Shown here piece by piece: positions 43,074 through 55,857 of a stretch of 64,000 bases of DNA. The stretch covers positions 25,639,039 to 25,703,038 of the forward strand of contig CM055097.1 in assembly GCA_029204225.1 (NCBI GenBank). The letters are read 5' to 3'. The first letter of the stretch is position 1, and the number at the start of each line of letters is the position of its first letter. The stretch is from Diphasiastrum complanatum (lineage: Eukaryota > Streptophyta > Lycopodiopsida > Lycopodiales > Lycopodiaceae). Under the pieces are notes generated by a model. It was given only the letters and a program-made list of their open reading frames with translations. It searched no databases and was not told where the DNA came from. The position numbers and the translations under genes are program-made.

Positions 43074-45093
43074 ACCTATGCCACATGGGACGAGAAGAAA
43101 AATCGTTTCCACTTCTTGTACCAAGGTACCACGTACCGGGTGCGAGCTTACGCCAACTCCCTGGTCACTATTGGAATTGTTTATGGTGATAGGCCTACGC
43201 CAACTCACCGACAAGCCCCTAACCTTATCAAACCATATATGACAACCATTGCTCCTAAAATCCCTATAAAAACTAACAATGGTTATTTGATAGAGGCTAT
43301 CAATAACCCCAACCATCCAAGTCGTCGCCCACCTCCTGAACAATTCCCTAGTCATTTCAGCTCTGCGAAAGGATCATATCCAATCCACCCTCCTCAGCCA
43401 AATAGAAGAATCCTACTGTGTGCCCCCTAACTCCTCGTCGGTAGTGCCCTATGATTGGCACTTCTTTGTGATTAACGAAATGAACCTTGCCATAAAACCC
43501 AATGCGTGTGACTGCATCACCGCAAGTACTTTTCTTTGCAACCTTGCTTGTGCCCACCTCGAACAAAAGGTTCGAGGTTCTACTCATTCTACCATACTCT
43601 CTACACCATTCCGTACACCCACCTTGTTCCCCCTACCACTGCAAGTACCTCCACCCAACTTGCTACTTCCGCTAACCCATCGGCCAACAAAAGAATGCGT
43701 GGCGCTGCCTCACCTTCCGCTAGCCCTCCTCCCCACCCGACAACACACAGCACCCCAATGTCCTGCATCCGCCTTGTCTACTGCTTCCACTTCTACCCAA
43801 CCATCCACTATTGTCACCACCTCTATGTCTACCCACTCCATTCCCCCATCTTTCGCAGCTGTTATCGTTTCTTTCGCACCCTCCGTTACCATTGCATCCT
43901 CCATCCTTCCCGTCTCTTCTTCGTTTCCACTCCACTACTCTCTGTTAACCCTCTTGACTCCCAGATAGTGCCCAATATCCTTGATTGGATGCAAATCCTT
44001 AACCTCATGCCTCCTCAATCCCCTTCCATACTCAACATAGTCCTTCAATTTCCAACCATTCCTATTGTTCCATCCTTCGAGCAAGCCATCCTCACACCTC
44101 TCTCTACCACTGCCACTCCTGATTCATCTCACCAACTTGCCGAGGGTGACAAACCGTTGTCCGATAAAGCATTTGTGCAAATAAAATACGTGAAATCCCC
44201 CTTGCATGCTGACTCCACCACACCAGACGATACGATTGACATTGATTTCTAGTGGAAGATGACATAAACGACTTACAAGTTGTACGGGCCGAGCCCCAAG
44301 AAGCCGCACCCTACCGACCGTGCCAACCAATGTCACGACTATGTATCAGGTCTTGTGGACACTTACATCCAAGATCTGGTAGCAGCCAGATTCTACTTGG
44401 ATGCCAGGTTAGTGGAACTGGCAACAAATAATATGCAGCTGCGAGCTGACATCGCCTAGCTCCAGCAAGCGCTACAGGTGGCCTTACAACACAAGCATGT
44501 CCAAGAAAATCAAGTGTTGCAATTGAAGTAGCAAGAAGATGGCCTCCAAACATATGTTCAGAGCCTCCCCAAGGCTGCCACAGACGCTTCTACCAAGGTC
44601 CAGGAGCTCCAAACAAAAGTAGCCCAAAGAATCGCCTCGCTCCAGGCACAACTTTTAGTGCTCGAAACAGAAAACACACACTTGGGAGCGAAGGTACAAG
44701 CCCTACAAGAAGAAAAAACCAGCTGGCTAGTGCAATCGATCCCTGCCAATTGTCCTCTCAACCAAGTAGAGATGGATCTACTCACGCAACAAGTGAAGGT
44801 TTATCGGCAGACGCTAGATGGCTACCAAGCCAATTTCAACAACTATCGTGCAAGTGCCCTCTGAGAGCTTGCACAAGCAAAAGCATCACTCAAAGCCTAT
44901 GGAACAGCAACCCAGCCAACCCCAGTGGCAATTCCAGCAATGCCCACCTTTCAAGTAGCACAAGCAAGTCAAGACCACGACAAAGCTAAAGAAGCAGCAA
45001 GGCCTGAATTTGAAGAGTAAGGCCAAGACCAGGGCTCAGACAATAGTCAAGAAGTAGCACATAACCAAAGCCCCAAGCGGAGCAACAAGCTTT
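43074..45093 (+). pseudogene. Family X copy 2, right half (basic domain, Pro/Ser-rich linker, coiled coil)
   Basis: Opens YATWDEKKNRFHFLYQGTTY, RVRAYANSLVTIGIVYGDRP, then DWHFFVINEMNLAIKPNACD and TASTFLCNLACAHLEQKV. A Thr/Ser/Pro-rich linker follows (~43600-44220), then from ~44270 KLYGPSPKKPHP, CHDYVSGLVDTYIQDLVAAR and a long heptad region (LETENTHLGAKVQALQEEK) to ~45000. Interrupted by TAG, TAA and TGA stops, mostly TAG where CAG would fit. Joined to 34354-34900 it would form one gene. Family unknown. Confidence 0.5.
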
Positions 45094-45204
45094 TGTGGGA
45101 ATCTGCAAAATAGGACCAAGAATGGATCCTAAAATGATCCACAAGAGGGATTGGATGTTAGATACAATTGATCTATCAATCTACACAAGATCTAGATCAA
45201 TCTA
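45094..45204 (-). repeat. Truncated LTR copy
   Basis: TGTGGGAATCTGCAAAATAGG… is a ~110-bp direct repeat of 45302-45413. Confidence 0.8.
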
Positions 45205-45288
45205 GAAATTAGCTAGTTTCCAAAAACTTGCGAATTTGGGCTTAGTTTTGGATCAACCCCATCAATATCAATAAATCCTCTTGTACTT

Positions 45289-45301
45289 GGCTCTAATACC
45301 A
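45289..45301 (-). other. Primer binding site of collapsed LTR element
   Basis: Minus strand TGGTATTAGAGCC, abutting the LTR that starts at 45302. Only ~85 bp of internal sequence remain between it and the left LTR piece. Confidence 0.75.
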
Positions 45302-45876
45302 TGTGGAAATATGCAAAATAGGACCAAGAATGGATCCTAAAATGATCCACAAGAGGTATTGGATGTTAGATACAATTGATCTATCAATCTACACAAGATT
45401 TAGATCAATCTAGATCAATTCTAGGCATAAAAATCTAACAAGAACAATCATTTATGAAGGTAAATGTACTTGCTGGATTCACACGTGTGAAAACCTGTCA
45501 GAGTACGGACCCCTGCCTGAAAACAAAGTACAATATGATAGGAACTCAAATCAATCAAAACAAATGAAGACAAATGGAGAGATTAACACAAAATTGCCTC
45601 CAAAACCAAGATTGGTGTTTCATGTTGATTATGGCCAAATATGCCTCTATATATACATTTCTTGGAGCTCGAGGTACTAATCATGCATCAGATCTCACAC
45701 ATGTGAGGATGCTTTGTCATATGATGAATCATCATGCAAAATTGACACTTTCTATTTTGAGCACTTTTGGTCAATTTTTCTACTATATGGAGATCTATTA
45801 AGAAAACTTCTAGAAGTCAAAACTCGCCTACTTCAGCTTATTCCACACGTGTGAGCAGACCTCTACACATGGGATG

Positions 45877-45945
<69 letters not shown>

Positions 45946-45960
45946 TCACCTACAATCATG
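45302..45960 (-). repeat. LTR of the collapsed element (outer end uncertain)
   Basis: Starts TGTGGAAATATGC. On minus GTATATATAGAGG (~45645) is a TATA-type box. Contains the TC array 45880-45942. Outer border not determinable; no target duplication found. Confidence 0.55.
45880..45942. repeat. (TC)n microsatellite
   Basis: About 63 bp of pure TC. Confidence 0.95.
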
Positions 45961-46089
45961 ATGAATGCTTATGTTTAGAGTTAGAGAAAGTAGAGTTAAG
46001 TTGGGGTAGTGTTAGGGTAGAGATAGATAAGCATCTTAACTAGCAACTAAGCATAATTAGGAACCTATCTTTGTGCTCTAATCCTTTTG

Positions 46090-46272
46090 ACAGGCGGAGG
46101 GCTGCTCACCACATGTTCTATACCCTACAATGGCCAACAATTGTATGGCTTCCTTGGATGGCTCAAAGACTACTCCTCTTATTCAATAATGCTTCTTGGT
46201 TTCCAAGGGGAGGTTTGAACTTGGGACCAAAGAAACTTTGGATGCCAAGCTAACCAATTAAGCCAATCCATT
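46090..46272 (-). mobile_element. tRNA-derived SINE-like repeat
   Basis: On minus TGGCTTAATTGG (box A type) followed 40 bp later by AGTTCAAACCT (box B type), as in a pol III tRNA promoter. No cloverleaf or acceptor stem, then unrelated body sequence with CAAAAGG near its end. No clear target duplication. Confidence 0.5.
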
Positions 46273-47374
46273 GGGTTTCTTATTCATGAACGGACTAGAA
46301 AACTTAGCAATGGCATGGTTGAATGATCTTCTTATTGGATCAGCAATAGGATTGCTTTGCATGCTTAGGGATAGACTTTGGCACAAGAAAAAAAATCGCT
46401 TAATGATAGCTCATTAATTACCCATGTTCATAGATAAATAGCAAAAAGCGATATTCAACAGATCACAAAGATCGATCATTATCTCAATTGACCTCTACAA
46501 TCGATGACATGGCTTAGTTTCCAGCAATGGCCTCCATAGTAATGGCAGTTGATTCCATTTCAAAGAAGCTCAAGGATGGATGTTTTTCGCCTCTCCATAA
46601 GTAGCGACGACCTTCATTCTCAACTATGCCATAGGTCTTTTTTAGGTTACTGGTCAGAAATTGTAGTAACAACCATGAACATTCCAATCGAATGAGCAAC
46701 AACAACAACCTCTAAGCAATAGCAATGATAATAACAAATTCTATTATGATATAGCATTATGACCAGCTGTGGTATAGAAATAGATATTTGAGGCTACAAA
46801 TGTTCAGGATAAAGACCCCTCTTCTTAGTGTAAACTTATTCTCTTATTTTTTTTTCTAGAAGAACTTTAGACTATCCTCTAAAAGAAAACTTTCACATAA
46901 TACATTGCACTTTAAAACCTCGACTCCTAAGACATGTGGAGTAACCCCTCTCCTAGACTAGTCTTTTCCTCAAAATGAACTCAGTCATAATCTCTTCAAA
47001 AGCTCTTATAGGAAGTCCCTCATTGCTAACTACATATCAGGATTGAGCTTGGCATGCCACCCTTTCTTGATGCAAAAAGAGGTTACTCCCATATTCAAGC
47101 TTTGAAGACTTTTTGACCCTTTCCTCATGTGAACTCATCACCTTCCTTTCATTGCCCATTAGTCCACCCTTATGTACTTTGACTTTAGCATGGGTTGCTT
47201 GCATGCAATTGGACCACACCTTGACTTTGCTCACTTGAAGATCAATGCAGGGTTATGTTGATGAAATGTGTCTTTCAATTTTTATTGGAAATGCTAAATA
47301 ATGAGGTACTTTGGTCAAATGGTTTAAAGACGGTGAGCTATTTTTGTTTTTTTATGTAACAAGAATGAGGAAAC
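46273..47374. other. No gene recognised
   Basis: AT-rich; no frame, repeat pair or element domain supported. Confidence 0.4.
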
Positions 47375-47543
47375 TTTTTTTTTTTGCATACATGTTAAGC
47401 AGCTAGTGGTCATTATATACAACATATACAACTTGGCAATGCCATTTACAGAGCTAAGCTCCTTAGATGTCACTACACAATGGTCGGGATTCGAGCCTGA
47501 ACCTTCCCGGTGGCAGTCAACAACTCTACCCATACGCCCCATT
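47375..47543 (-). mobile_element. tRNA-derived SINE-like repeat with poly(A) tail
   Basis: On minus GGGGCGTATGGGTAGAGTTG (box A region) and GGCTCGAATCCCGACC (box B region), a ~90-bp body and an A11 tail (47375-47385). Head wording differs from the repeat at 46.2 kb, so a different family. Target duplication not evident. Confidence 0.6.
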
Positions 47544-48199
47544 GTGATGGACAAAGACTTTTTCATTTTCTTTTATTTTCTCCTTCATCCTTCATTTCGA
47601 AATGGAAAATTGGCACTTGTAGGGTTTTCATAGGGTTTTTTACACTTTTCTGAAGGTAGTACTTCTTTTTTGAAGATGCAGCCCTTAATTGTTAAGACAC
47701 TTTTGAGAATGACCCCATTTCTTGATAGTACAATTGGCTTGTGCTCTAATCATTGATTTTCTACGATTTGCATAAAAATTGTCGGTGGTTGATGTCGATT
47801 CTTTTGAATATCATTGGTTTCAAATTTTCTTATAGGTGTCAAAGAAAAAGATGTCCTACAAAAATCTCAAAAATCTCTATATTATAAAGAAAACTTGAGG
47901 TTATCTGAATGGAAGTTGGTGCAGCCAATTTAAAAAATACTAGAGTCAATTCTAATGGCAATTTATTTATGAAACTTCGGTGGCTCTTTTTGTGCGAACT
48001 AGGACTCCTCAGCAAGGGCTATATAGGCCAAATTTTTGCCAATCACTTGCCATTTTTAATTTGCATACAAATTTCAATTCAGCCCAATTTTGCGTGCTAA
48101 AAAATCGGCTAACAAGTATCATGACAACTCTTGTGTAGGTCATCTTGGCATATAGTATCTTGGCATATAGAGAACATTTGACTTTGTTTTGAGTATTCT
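47544..48199. other. No gene recognised
   Basis: AT-rich spacer; contains a doubled phrase TCTTGGCATATAG at ~48140-48170. Confidence 0.4.
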
Positions 48200-51100
48200 T
48201 CATCATTAAAAAAATTTCAATAAGGAGTGAATAAAATTAGGAAGCTTACTGCAAAAGCGATATCAGGTCTAGTGCAGACCATTGCATATATGAGAGAACC
48301 TAGAATTGAATGGTATGGGTAATCTCTCAATTGCTCCTTCTCTTGCTTTGTTTAAGGACATTGGTCATTTGACAATCTTAGGCCTAAGTCCATTAGTGAG
48401 TGAGCTAGCTTATAATTCATCAGATTGTATTTGATGAGTCTGTTATGTATACACCTCTGCTGAGTGATATAAATCAGTCTGCTCTCTCTATCTTTGTGAA
48501 TTTGAATTTTGAGACAATAGTAAGCTTCACCCAGATCTGTCATGTCAAATTATAAGGACAACATCTTCTTAGCATCTTTTATTAGATTGACACTATCGTT
48601 GAAAAGCAATGTGTTGTTAACATACAAAGTAATGATAATAAAAGAATGCTACATTGACTTGAAGTAAACATTAGAATCAACAATGCTTGGTTTATAACCT
48701 TGCTGGATGAGAAAGGTGTTAATCCTCTGGAACCAAACTTTGGCAGACTGCTTCAAGACATAAAGTGCCTTATGGAGTTTACATTTTTCCTTACTATTCA
48801 GTACATGACCTCGGGCTGCATCATGTGAATATCTTTTTTGATTCCTCCATTCAGATAGGCTATCTATACATCGAGTTGATGTACCTCAAGATTTCTGCAA
48901 TAGCATATGACGAGGGAGTTTTGATCGAGAAATGCTTGACTATAGGACTGAAAGTCTCATTATAGTCGATATTCGATATTTGAGAAAATTCTCTTTCTAC
49001 TAGTCGAGAGCTTTCCTTCAATCGATGCTCTCGTCAACTTTGTGTTTGATTAGAAGATCTATTTGAAATCTATTAGATTTTTGCTAGCAGGCAATTCAAT
49101 AATTGATCATGTTTGGTTCTTGATTAGAGAGGTATACTCTCTATCCATCGCTTCTTTCTAGAGATCAAAATTTGACTGACTGAGTGCTTCTTCATCGACA
49201 ATAGTTGGTGCTTGAATTAGATAGCAGACAAACTCATCAATATACCTTAGAGACTGTGTGCGTACTCTTGTCGATCTTCTTGGAGGTGGCATGGGCTGAT
49301 AATTTTGTCTTTGGTCTTGTTGCTCCTGAAACGCAACATCTTCTTTGGATTCGTTGTCGATAAGTTGTTCACCTATCGGCATATTCAAGCCTGAGACTCG
49401 AATTGTTGTGTTGATGGCATGAGTGGTCAGTAGTCCATCTGGAACTTTGCTCTTGCCTTTTAAGTTGATAAACTAATCATCAACAAAGATGACATCCTTG
49501 CTAAAGAATATTTTCAATGTATCGAGATCATACAACTTGTAGGTTTTTTTGGAAGAAGCATAACCAATGAATATGGATTTGAGACTCCTTGAATTCGGTT
49601 GAGATGTACTCCCCACTGTTATCAAACCTCAGTGCTTTGATTTGTTTACCAGTTTTCTTCATAGCTCGCTCCTTGAATGTTTCAAAGAGGTTAAATGCCT
49701 CTAAATTATTCTTAATAAAATATATAGCTGTTCTTCTTAAATATTCATTAATAAAAGTAATGAAAAATATGGAACCTACTAATAACAAAGTTTGCATTGG
49801 GCCACATATGTATGTATGTACAATGTCTAGCAAATCTTTAGCTACATGTTGGTGATTTCATCTAAAAGAGATCCAAGTCTGCTTTCCGATTATACACCTC
49901 TAACAGACATGGAGTTCAACTTTCTTATTTGGACAGTCGAGATCAAGCACAATAAATTGAATAGATATGTTTGAAACAAATGCATAATTTAATTAGTGAG
50001 TCTATAATGCCAAAGTAATCATTTATTGATATGAATAAAAGTATTCAAGACTTGATTCATAGCAAAATAACAATGACTCAGTCTATCTAAGTATTCATGC
50101 CTTTTTGCCAAGTGCAAGAACCTTATTTGTCCTATCGACAACTCTACATTGATCAAATTCGAATTCTACTCTATCTCCTAGATAAATAATCATGTTGACA
50201 GATAGCAGATTCGTAGACAAATTTGATACATAAAAAACTATAGAGAATAGTGTGAATTTATTATTTTGAATGCTTAATCTTACAATGACTTCACTTCGAT
50301 AGCATGTGTGTTGTTGTCGCCAAGGTAAACATACTTTCTGATATTGTATGGTGTATATGACTGAAAGCATTCAATATGACTGTGGCCATTATGACGGGTC
50401 ATGAGCTGGTGGAAACAAAATTACATAATAAATAACATGCTGGTCAATATGATTGGTCATGCGCCGAGTGGCTCCAAAATAAAAAAACCAAGCGATGTGA
50501 TCTTGTGTTTTCTGATGATTGATCACAAATGTATTATCGTCCACTTCTTGACTAGGGGCATGAGATGTCTCTATAGCTGCATTTGCTTGTCGATTTGACT
50601 GATTTTTGTTGTTGTTCTTAGCTTTTAATATCCTGCAATCTTGAATATCGTGATTGGTGCGCTTGCAGTACTTGCAAAACATCTTCTTCTTTGTCTGTGG
50701 ATTCGATGACTTCTCTTTACTCTAGATCGGCTTATGATTTGACTTGAATTGTTTCAATCTTTCTTCTTCTTCTTCTTCAAGTCTTTATTTGCATATAGAA
50801 CGTGTGAGTCTATATTCAAAGAACTAGAATCATCATTTTTTCAATTGTCTTCTTACATCAACATAGTGATTACTCTACAAAGAGTTAGATCTGAGTGTGT
50901 CGTTATGATCATCATCCAATTTTTGTATGTAGATGAAAGGCTCAATAACATTGTCATAACTGCGTTTTAATCATAGATGATTGATTTTACAACGACCATC
51001 TTCTGCAAGAGATCCTTGAAGTAGTTTATGTGGTTCAGTAATGAATCACCATTAGACATTATGAGTGAGAAGAAGAAGTTATGCTACTCATGTCATACGA

Positions 51101-51385
51101 TGTGTTGAGAACGTCACAAAGTTCTTTCGATGTCCGAGCTTTTGATACGTGGCCGATCTAAATACCTAAAATGTTGAGGATGATCAGCGTAAAAGCTTCG
51201 TCATCCTTTAGCTTCCATCTGGAGATTATTGTGTCATCTGCATCGGGCTTTGCTTCAACACCTGTGACAACATCATACAACTCCTTGGCCATTAGCACAA
51301 TTTTTATCTTAAATTTTTATGAATGGTAGTTGGATCCATTGATCTTGTCTATGCTAAGACTAGCCTTACTTTGAGAATCCATATG
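48200..51385 (-). pseudogene. Decayed copia element C (gag, protease, integrase, RT)
   Basis: Same family as A and B but older. On minus from MDSQSKASLSIDKINGSNYH (51382): gag pieces, knuckle MFCKYCKRTNHDIQDC (50682), damaged protease (FYFGATRRMTNH), LGDRVEFEFDQCRVVDRTN, integrase HTYICGPMQT and ALRFDNSGEYISTEF, linker with RSTRVRTQSLRYIDEFVCYL, and RT MTDLGEAYYCLKIQI to about 48200. RNase H and 3' LTR not found. Many stops and frameshifts. Confidence 0.82.
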
Positions 51386-51459
51386 GAAGTTAGTCTGACT
51401 ACTATCAATGTCTTAAGAATGAAATGGAATCTAGTGCTATTATCAGAAAAAAAAAACAA

Positions 51460-51970
51460 GTATTCTACCTATTCAATATAATCATGTTTATGAGAGAACC
51501 TTAATGAACTATGCCTATCAGATTCAACTAAGACTTTCAAGTCTGAGGACTCGACTGATTTTACTTGATTCTAACTTTGAAGTCGTCAAAATCAAAAAAG
51601 TTGATTACATAGACAAATACAAGGTCGTTAGATTGTTTGTTGCGAAAGTCACAGACAATCCAAAAAAATTCTATACAAGAGTAGTAATAAAATAAAACAA
51701 CTAATTAGAGTAGCATACATTCACATTGATATAAATTTGAACGCAATAAGACTAAATTGATTTAGAAAGTAGAAAGTACAAGTCAATTCAAAATAACGAG
51801 CACAAAGCAATTATGATGATAACCACATACTCGAAAGTAACTCTAGTTTTATAAGAATCTCGATAATTCAAAAATCATTCGATAGCTTACTCTGACTCTC
51901 TATATGAATATAATCGATGTAATAACATCTATTATATCTATTAATTGACAGGTTCCGTTGCTAATGATAC
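51460..51970 (-). repeat. Decayed 5' LTR of copia element C
   Basis: Shares ordered phrases with the element A LTR (CTATGCCTATCA…, TTTGAAGTCGTCA…, GAACGCAATAAGA…, AGCACAAAGC). Ends not preserved; PBS degraded near 51440. Confidence 0.5.
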
Positions 51971-51988
51971 TAAGCTATACATTTATTT

Positions 51989-52010
51989 GTGTGTGTGTGT
52001 GTGTGTGTGT
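51989..52010. repeat. (GT)n microsatellite
   Basis: About 22 bp of GT. Confidence 0.9.
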
Positions 52011-53783
52011 ACACGTTGAAGTATGCTGTCTAATATGAATTTTGGTGTGATCCACATCAATGCATGCAATTGACAAGTGTTGATGGTTTGGACATAACCA
52101 TGTTGGCAAAGGTGATTCCACCTGTACTATATATATAGAGATGGATCTTCATTCTCACTTGAAAAATGAATAGCTCTTCTCATGTGGTTATGCCAACATG
52201 TTATCTTAGTCTCAAAATACAGGTATGTGAGGGTTGAAGGTATGACACGATGGTATGTCATGTCATAACCTAGTGGTGACCTAAGCATGCTTCATGGTTG
52301 TTTGTAGGTCTAGTGCATGGGGGTGAGATGGCAATATCTCTATGAATGGAGAGTAAAAGAACGTTAATTTCAGATTGTGTCCTTATCTTTATTGGATACC
52401 ATCCATGTCCAATTGGTTCATGTCTTTAATTCCCAAAAAAAAAAGGCGAAAAGTACATTTTCTAAGAGGCTAATAACATGACCTAGAACTATGAGAGAGG
52501 GACAATCATTTGTATGAGTTATTCAACATTGTTCAAATATTTGCTATATGATGAAGGTGAGAATGGATGAGAGGGAAAATCTCTCTTTGATTTTATGTGC
52601 CTTTCTTATCTCTTAAAAAAATCTTTGGCTCTAGATGACTTGAGATTAGGACTGCTTCTATCCTTGAGGACTTCTACAATAGCCATTTTAAATCTGTTTT
52701 CTAGAATTGAGATTTGTTTGTAATGTGAGTGATCACCTATTTCAATTTCGTAGGTGAAAAATGAAGCATCTGGCCCAAGAGACCACTCCACTTAGATTTC
52801 ATGATTTACTTTGCTTCCATTTCTTCTATGGTGAGAGCTTCCACTATGTTGTTGTTGTTCCTTAGAGCAATGGTTGTTGTTTCTACCCTTTTGGAGCTTA
52901 CATCATCTGCTTTCCTCTTGTTATGAGCCACTCTATCTTTATTGGCATGATGTTCACCACAATAAATCGTGTCCAAACTTTCTTGGTTTCCAATATCTTA
53001 TTCTAGAAGAAGGATATTTCTTCTTGGCTAAGTGTCAAGTTTGGCTTCAAGTGAGGAATGGAATTGAAAAGCTCGCTCTCCTATATATAATTTTTATTTC
53101 TTTTGATATGATGGGCAATGTATGTGAAATGAGGCACAAAACAATAATTCTTTCTCACCATTTCCCTCAACACACATGTCACAATTAAGTGATATTCAAC
53201 GTTTGTAAAGTCGTGTGGATATTTGTCATCTCCTTGGTTGAGTTTCTTTTTGTATTGTGTGGCATGCTTAAGGCAAAGGCATATTCATCACCCATCATGA
53301 ACTTTACCCACAGACTTTTTTAGAGGTCCAGCATATCTTCTAAGTTTGCTAGTTATTGATCATTTATAAACTTAGACACTAGGGCACCACCTTTAGTCAC
53401 TATATTTCAGCTTGAAATGTTTTCTTTGGTAACAATCATGTCGAACAAACGTTGCAAGGGTGGATTGGGTCAAATAGTAGGTGAAAAGAAGCTCTTTCAC
53501 AATGTAATCCTAAGTTGGATAAGCGTGGTTGATGAGTCCACAAAGGTCCTTGCTTGAATCTGACAATGCCTTGGAGTGTCGTGCTACAATCTTGTCAAGG
53601 CCTAATATACGGATGTAGATTACATATTGTACATAATGAAAGCTAGTGTTGTTAAATATCAAATGTCATTGCAATATTAAAAAATTCCTTGTCATCAAAT
53701 GCTTCCCAAGTGATACACTACATAGCAAGCCTAGTATAAGCTTAAAGTGTTGATTGTAAACAATGGACGTAATTATTGTGTTG

Positions 53784-53788
<5 letters not shown>
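52011..53788. other. No gene recognised; possible decayed minus-strand coding sequence
   Basis: On minus a 61-codon frame at 52606-52791 (MEWSLGPDASFFTYEIEIGD…) and a long stop-broken stretch above it hint at an old coding sequence. No domain could be named. Confidence 0.3.

Positions 53789-53856
<68 letters not shown>
53789..53856. repeat. (GA)n microsatellite
   Basis: About 68 bp of GA. Confidence 0.95.
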
Positions 53857-53859
<3 letters not shown>

Positions 53860-54115
53860 TCACCTCAATTAGACAAAACGAGTTTCCCGCGTTTTGATTG
53901 GGCCACATAGGTTTAGGGTTTTTGGCCAACACAGGTCAATGACTTTTTTTTATTGACAGGTGTGTTGTTTCTAATCCCATAACTAAAATGCAATTTGGAG
54001 TAAAAGCTTAAAAATTTCGTTGAGTTTCAAAACCTGAAAAGCTTGAAACGAGTTAACGTGATCTTCAAAATGAATGGCGTGAAATCTAGGGTTTCGAGAA
54101 TAGGATAGCGATAAC

Positions 54116-54150
54116 GGGGGGGGGGGCGCGAGAGAGAGAGAGAGAGAGAG
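54116..54150. repeat. G-run followed by (GA)n
   Basis: Eleven G, CGC, then about 20 bp of GA. Confidence 0.9.
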
Positions 54151-55560
54151 TATGCTTTTAAGTAGAGCCTCGTGACCTATGTGCAATGCCTTCAAAATAT
54201 AAAGTTGGCTTATGCATATAAGAATTCAACAGCTCACTTTCAATCCTTTGTTGCACATTGCCCAAAAATTAAGGTTTGTCGAGCCTTGTATGAATAATAA
54301 CATTGATTGGAAGTAAATACTTGAAGTGGACGATGTATCAAATGTCATATATAGTTATGATTTGAACATGAGATGAGGAGTTGATTGAATTTGTTATCAG
54401 ATGATGAAAGTCAACCAAGTTCTGTCTGATAGTACTGGAAGAAAAAGATCTGCATTATCAACAAAAGAATGTTAGCCTTGATTACTCCTCTCGGGTGTCA
54501 ATGTATCCAGACTTTCACCATTCAGGGAGCTGCACACACAAATATTCTTCTTGAGATAAATGATTTTGCAATTGGTAGCCCTTGACGCCTAAACCTGTTC
54601 AATAGAAAACAAGACACAATCAGAGTAATTTGAAATTCTAGGTTCACTTGATGGTCTGCACAAGTCTACATGTGTTTTAATAGTTATCATACTTCAAAGT
54701 TACATAGAACAACCTTCTTCCTTAAAAAGTAACCTTTCTATTTAAAATTGTAGCTGCCTCTTCTACAAGGAGTTTCTACCTGATTCACACAATATTATAT
54801 GAATTCAGTCCACATTCTGTCTCAAGCTCAATGTGTCAGCTTAAGTCTTACAAGATTTACGTGTGGATGCCCCCATTATCAACTTCATGTGTCAACTTAA
54901 ATCTTACAAGATTGGACAATGGAGATTTAGTTTGGGGACTCCCATTATGCAATGTAATATACGGCCCTGAATTTTTCCTATTGATTTAAGTGGCTGTAAC
55001 TTTGTTGACCTGAAAATAAGGAGCCCTCACAGATGGAATCTAAAAATACAGAGTCATCTTGGATGGAATCTTTTCACCTCTCTTCAGGCATAATTTTTGG
55101 CAAGACTTTTGCAACACATTAAGCTTTGGAATCTACAATTCTTAGCAACTTATGGGGATTATGGCTTGTCTTCTTGTCTCGCCAACCGCAGCCTTTGAGA
55201 GGACTTGCCTATGATTTCCATGGTATGCTTATAGATGCACATTGTCGAGGTCTTAAAATGAACGTCAAATGATGATAGTATGGCATTCTGTAGCCTCAAC
55301 TTTCATTGACTATTCTTGAATTTTGTAGAATGCTTCCCCTCTTGATTGTGCTCTATTGCATCTCTTCTACTTCTATCTTGATGTACAAAGAATCAAGATT
55401 AGAGAGTTTTCTCTTTGTTAGCCATTTGAACAAGAGGCTATTGCAAATTCATCTTCATGAAAGAGGATGAACAAGTTTTCAGTCGTAAGTCTTCAAACCT
55501 GTTTTCTTTTACATAACTACCTATAGTCAATTCCTAATTCTCACACAATTCATTGAGGTT

Positions 55561-55563
<3 letters not shown>
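54151..55563. other. No gene recognised
   Basis: AT-rich with a partial duplication of AACTT(A)AATCTTACAAGATT (~54838-54912). On minus it would be 3' flank of the ABCC gene; no further exon was identified. Confidence 0.4.

Positions 55564-55617
<54 letters not shown>
55564..55617. repeat. (GA)n microsatellite
   Basis: About 54 bp, 65 bp beyond the ABCC stop on its strand. Confidence 0.95.
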
Positions 55618-55681
55618 ACGTTCAACAAGTCACAAGAAGGCTCACCACCACTTCATTACTGGCACTTGATGACTCTGAAAC

Positions 55682-55857
55682 TCATGTGCTATTTCTTCTG
55701 TATATTTGACCTAGAAAAACCTCCTGCAACGTCTTGGCAGCATCTAAAGCCCATTGTGCAGTAGCTGACCACTTTGGAGCAACCGCCCATTTCCTTTCTC
55801 ATTTTCATCTTGCTTTTCTGATAGTGTTTTCAGATCTTTATCACCCATAACAATATT
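55682..55857 (-). pseudogene. ABCC transporter, last recognised exon (frameshifted)
   Basis: After TTTTTGCAG: NIVMGDKDLKTLSEKQDENE-KGN. A one-base deletion in the GAAAGGAAAT run (~55780) shifts the frame to RWAVAPKWSATAQWALDAAK-type sequence (WAVAPKWSATAQWALDAA, KTLQEVFLGQIYRRNST) and TGA (55682). The second half corresponds to the plant ABCC1/2 tail block RRWLASSRWAAAAQFALAVSL. Plant members continue for some 80 more residues; here a stop follows soon. Frameshift could be real or an assembly error. Confidence 0.6.

Noticed and set aside
46209-46272. Possible tRNA gene
   Set aside because: Has box A and box B wording but no acceptor or anticodon stem pairing; better read as a SINE head. The same holds at 47478-47543.
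52606-52791. 61-codon minus frame as a gene
   Set aside because: Short, no domain, surrounded by stop-filled sequence; mentioned only as a possible remnant.
54838-54912. Repeated AATCTTACAAGATT phrase as a regulatory site
   Set aside because: Only two imperfect copies in AT-rich DNA; no basis for a function.
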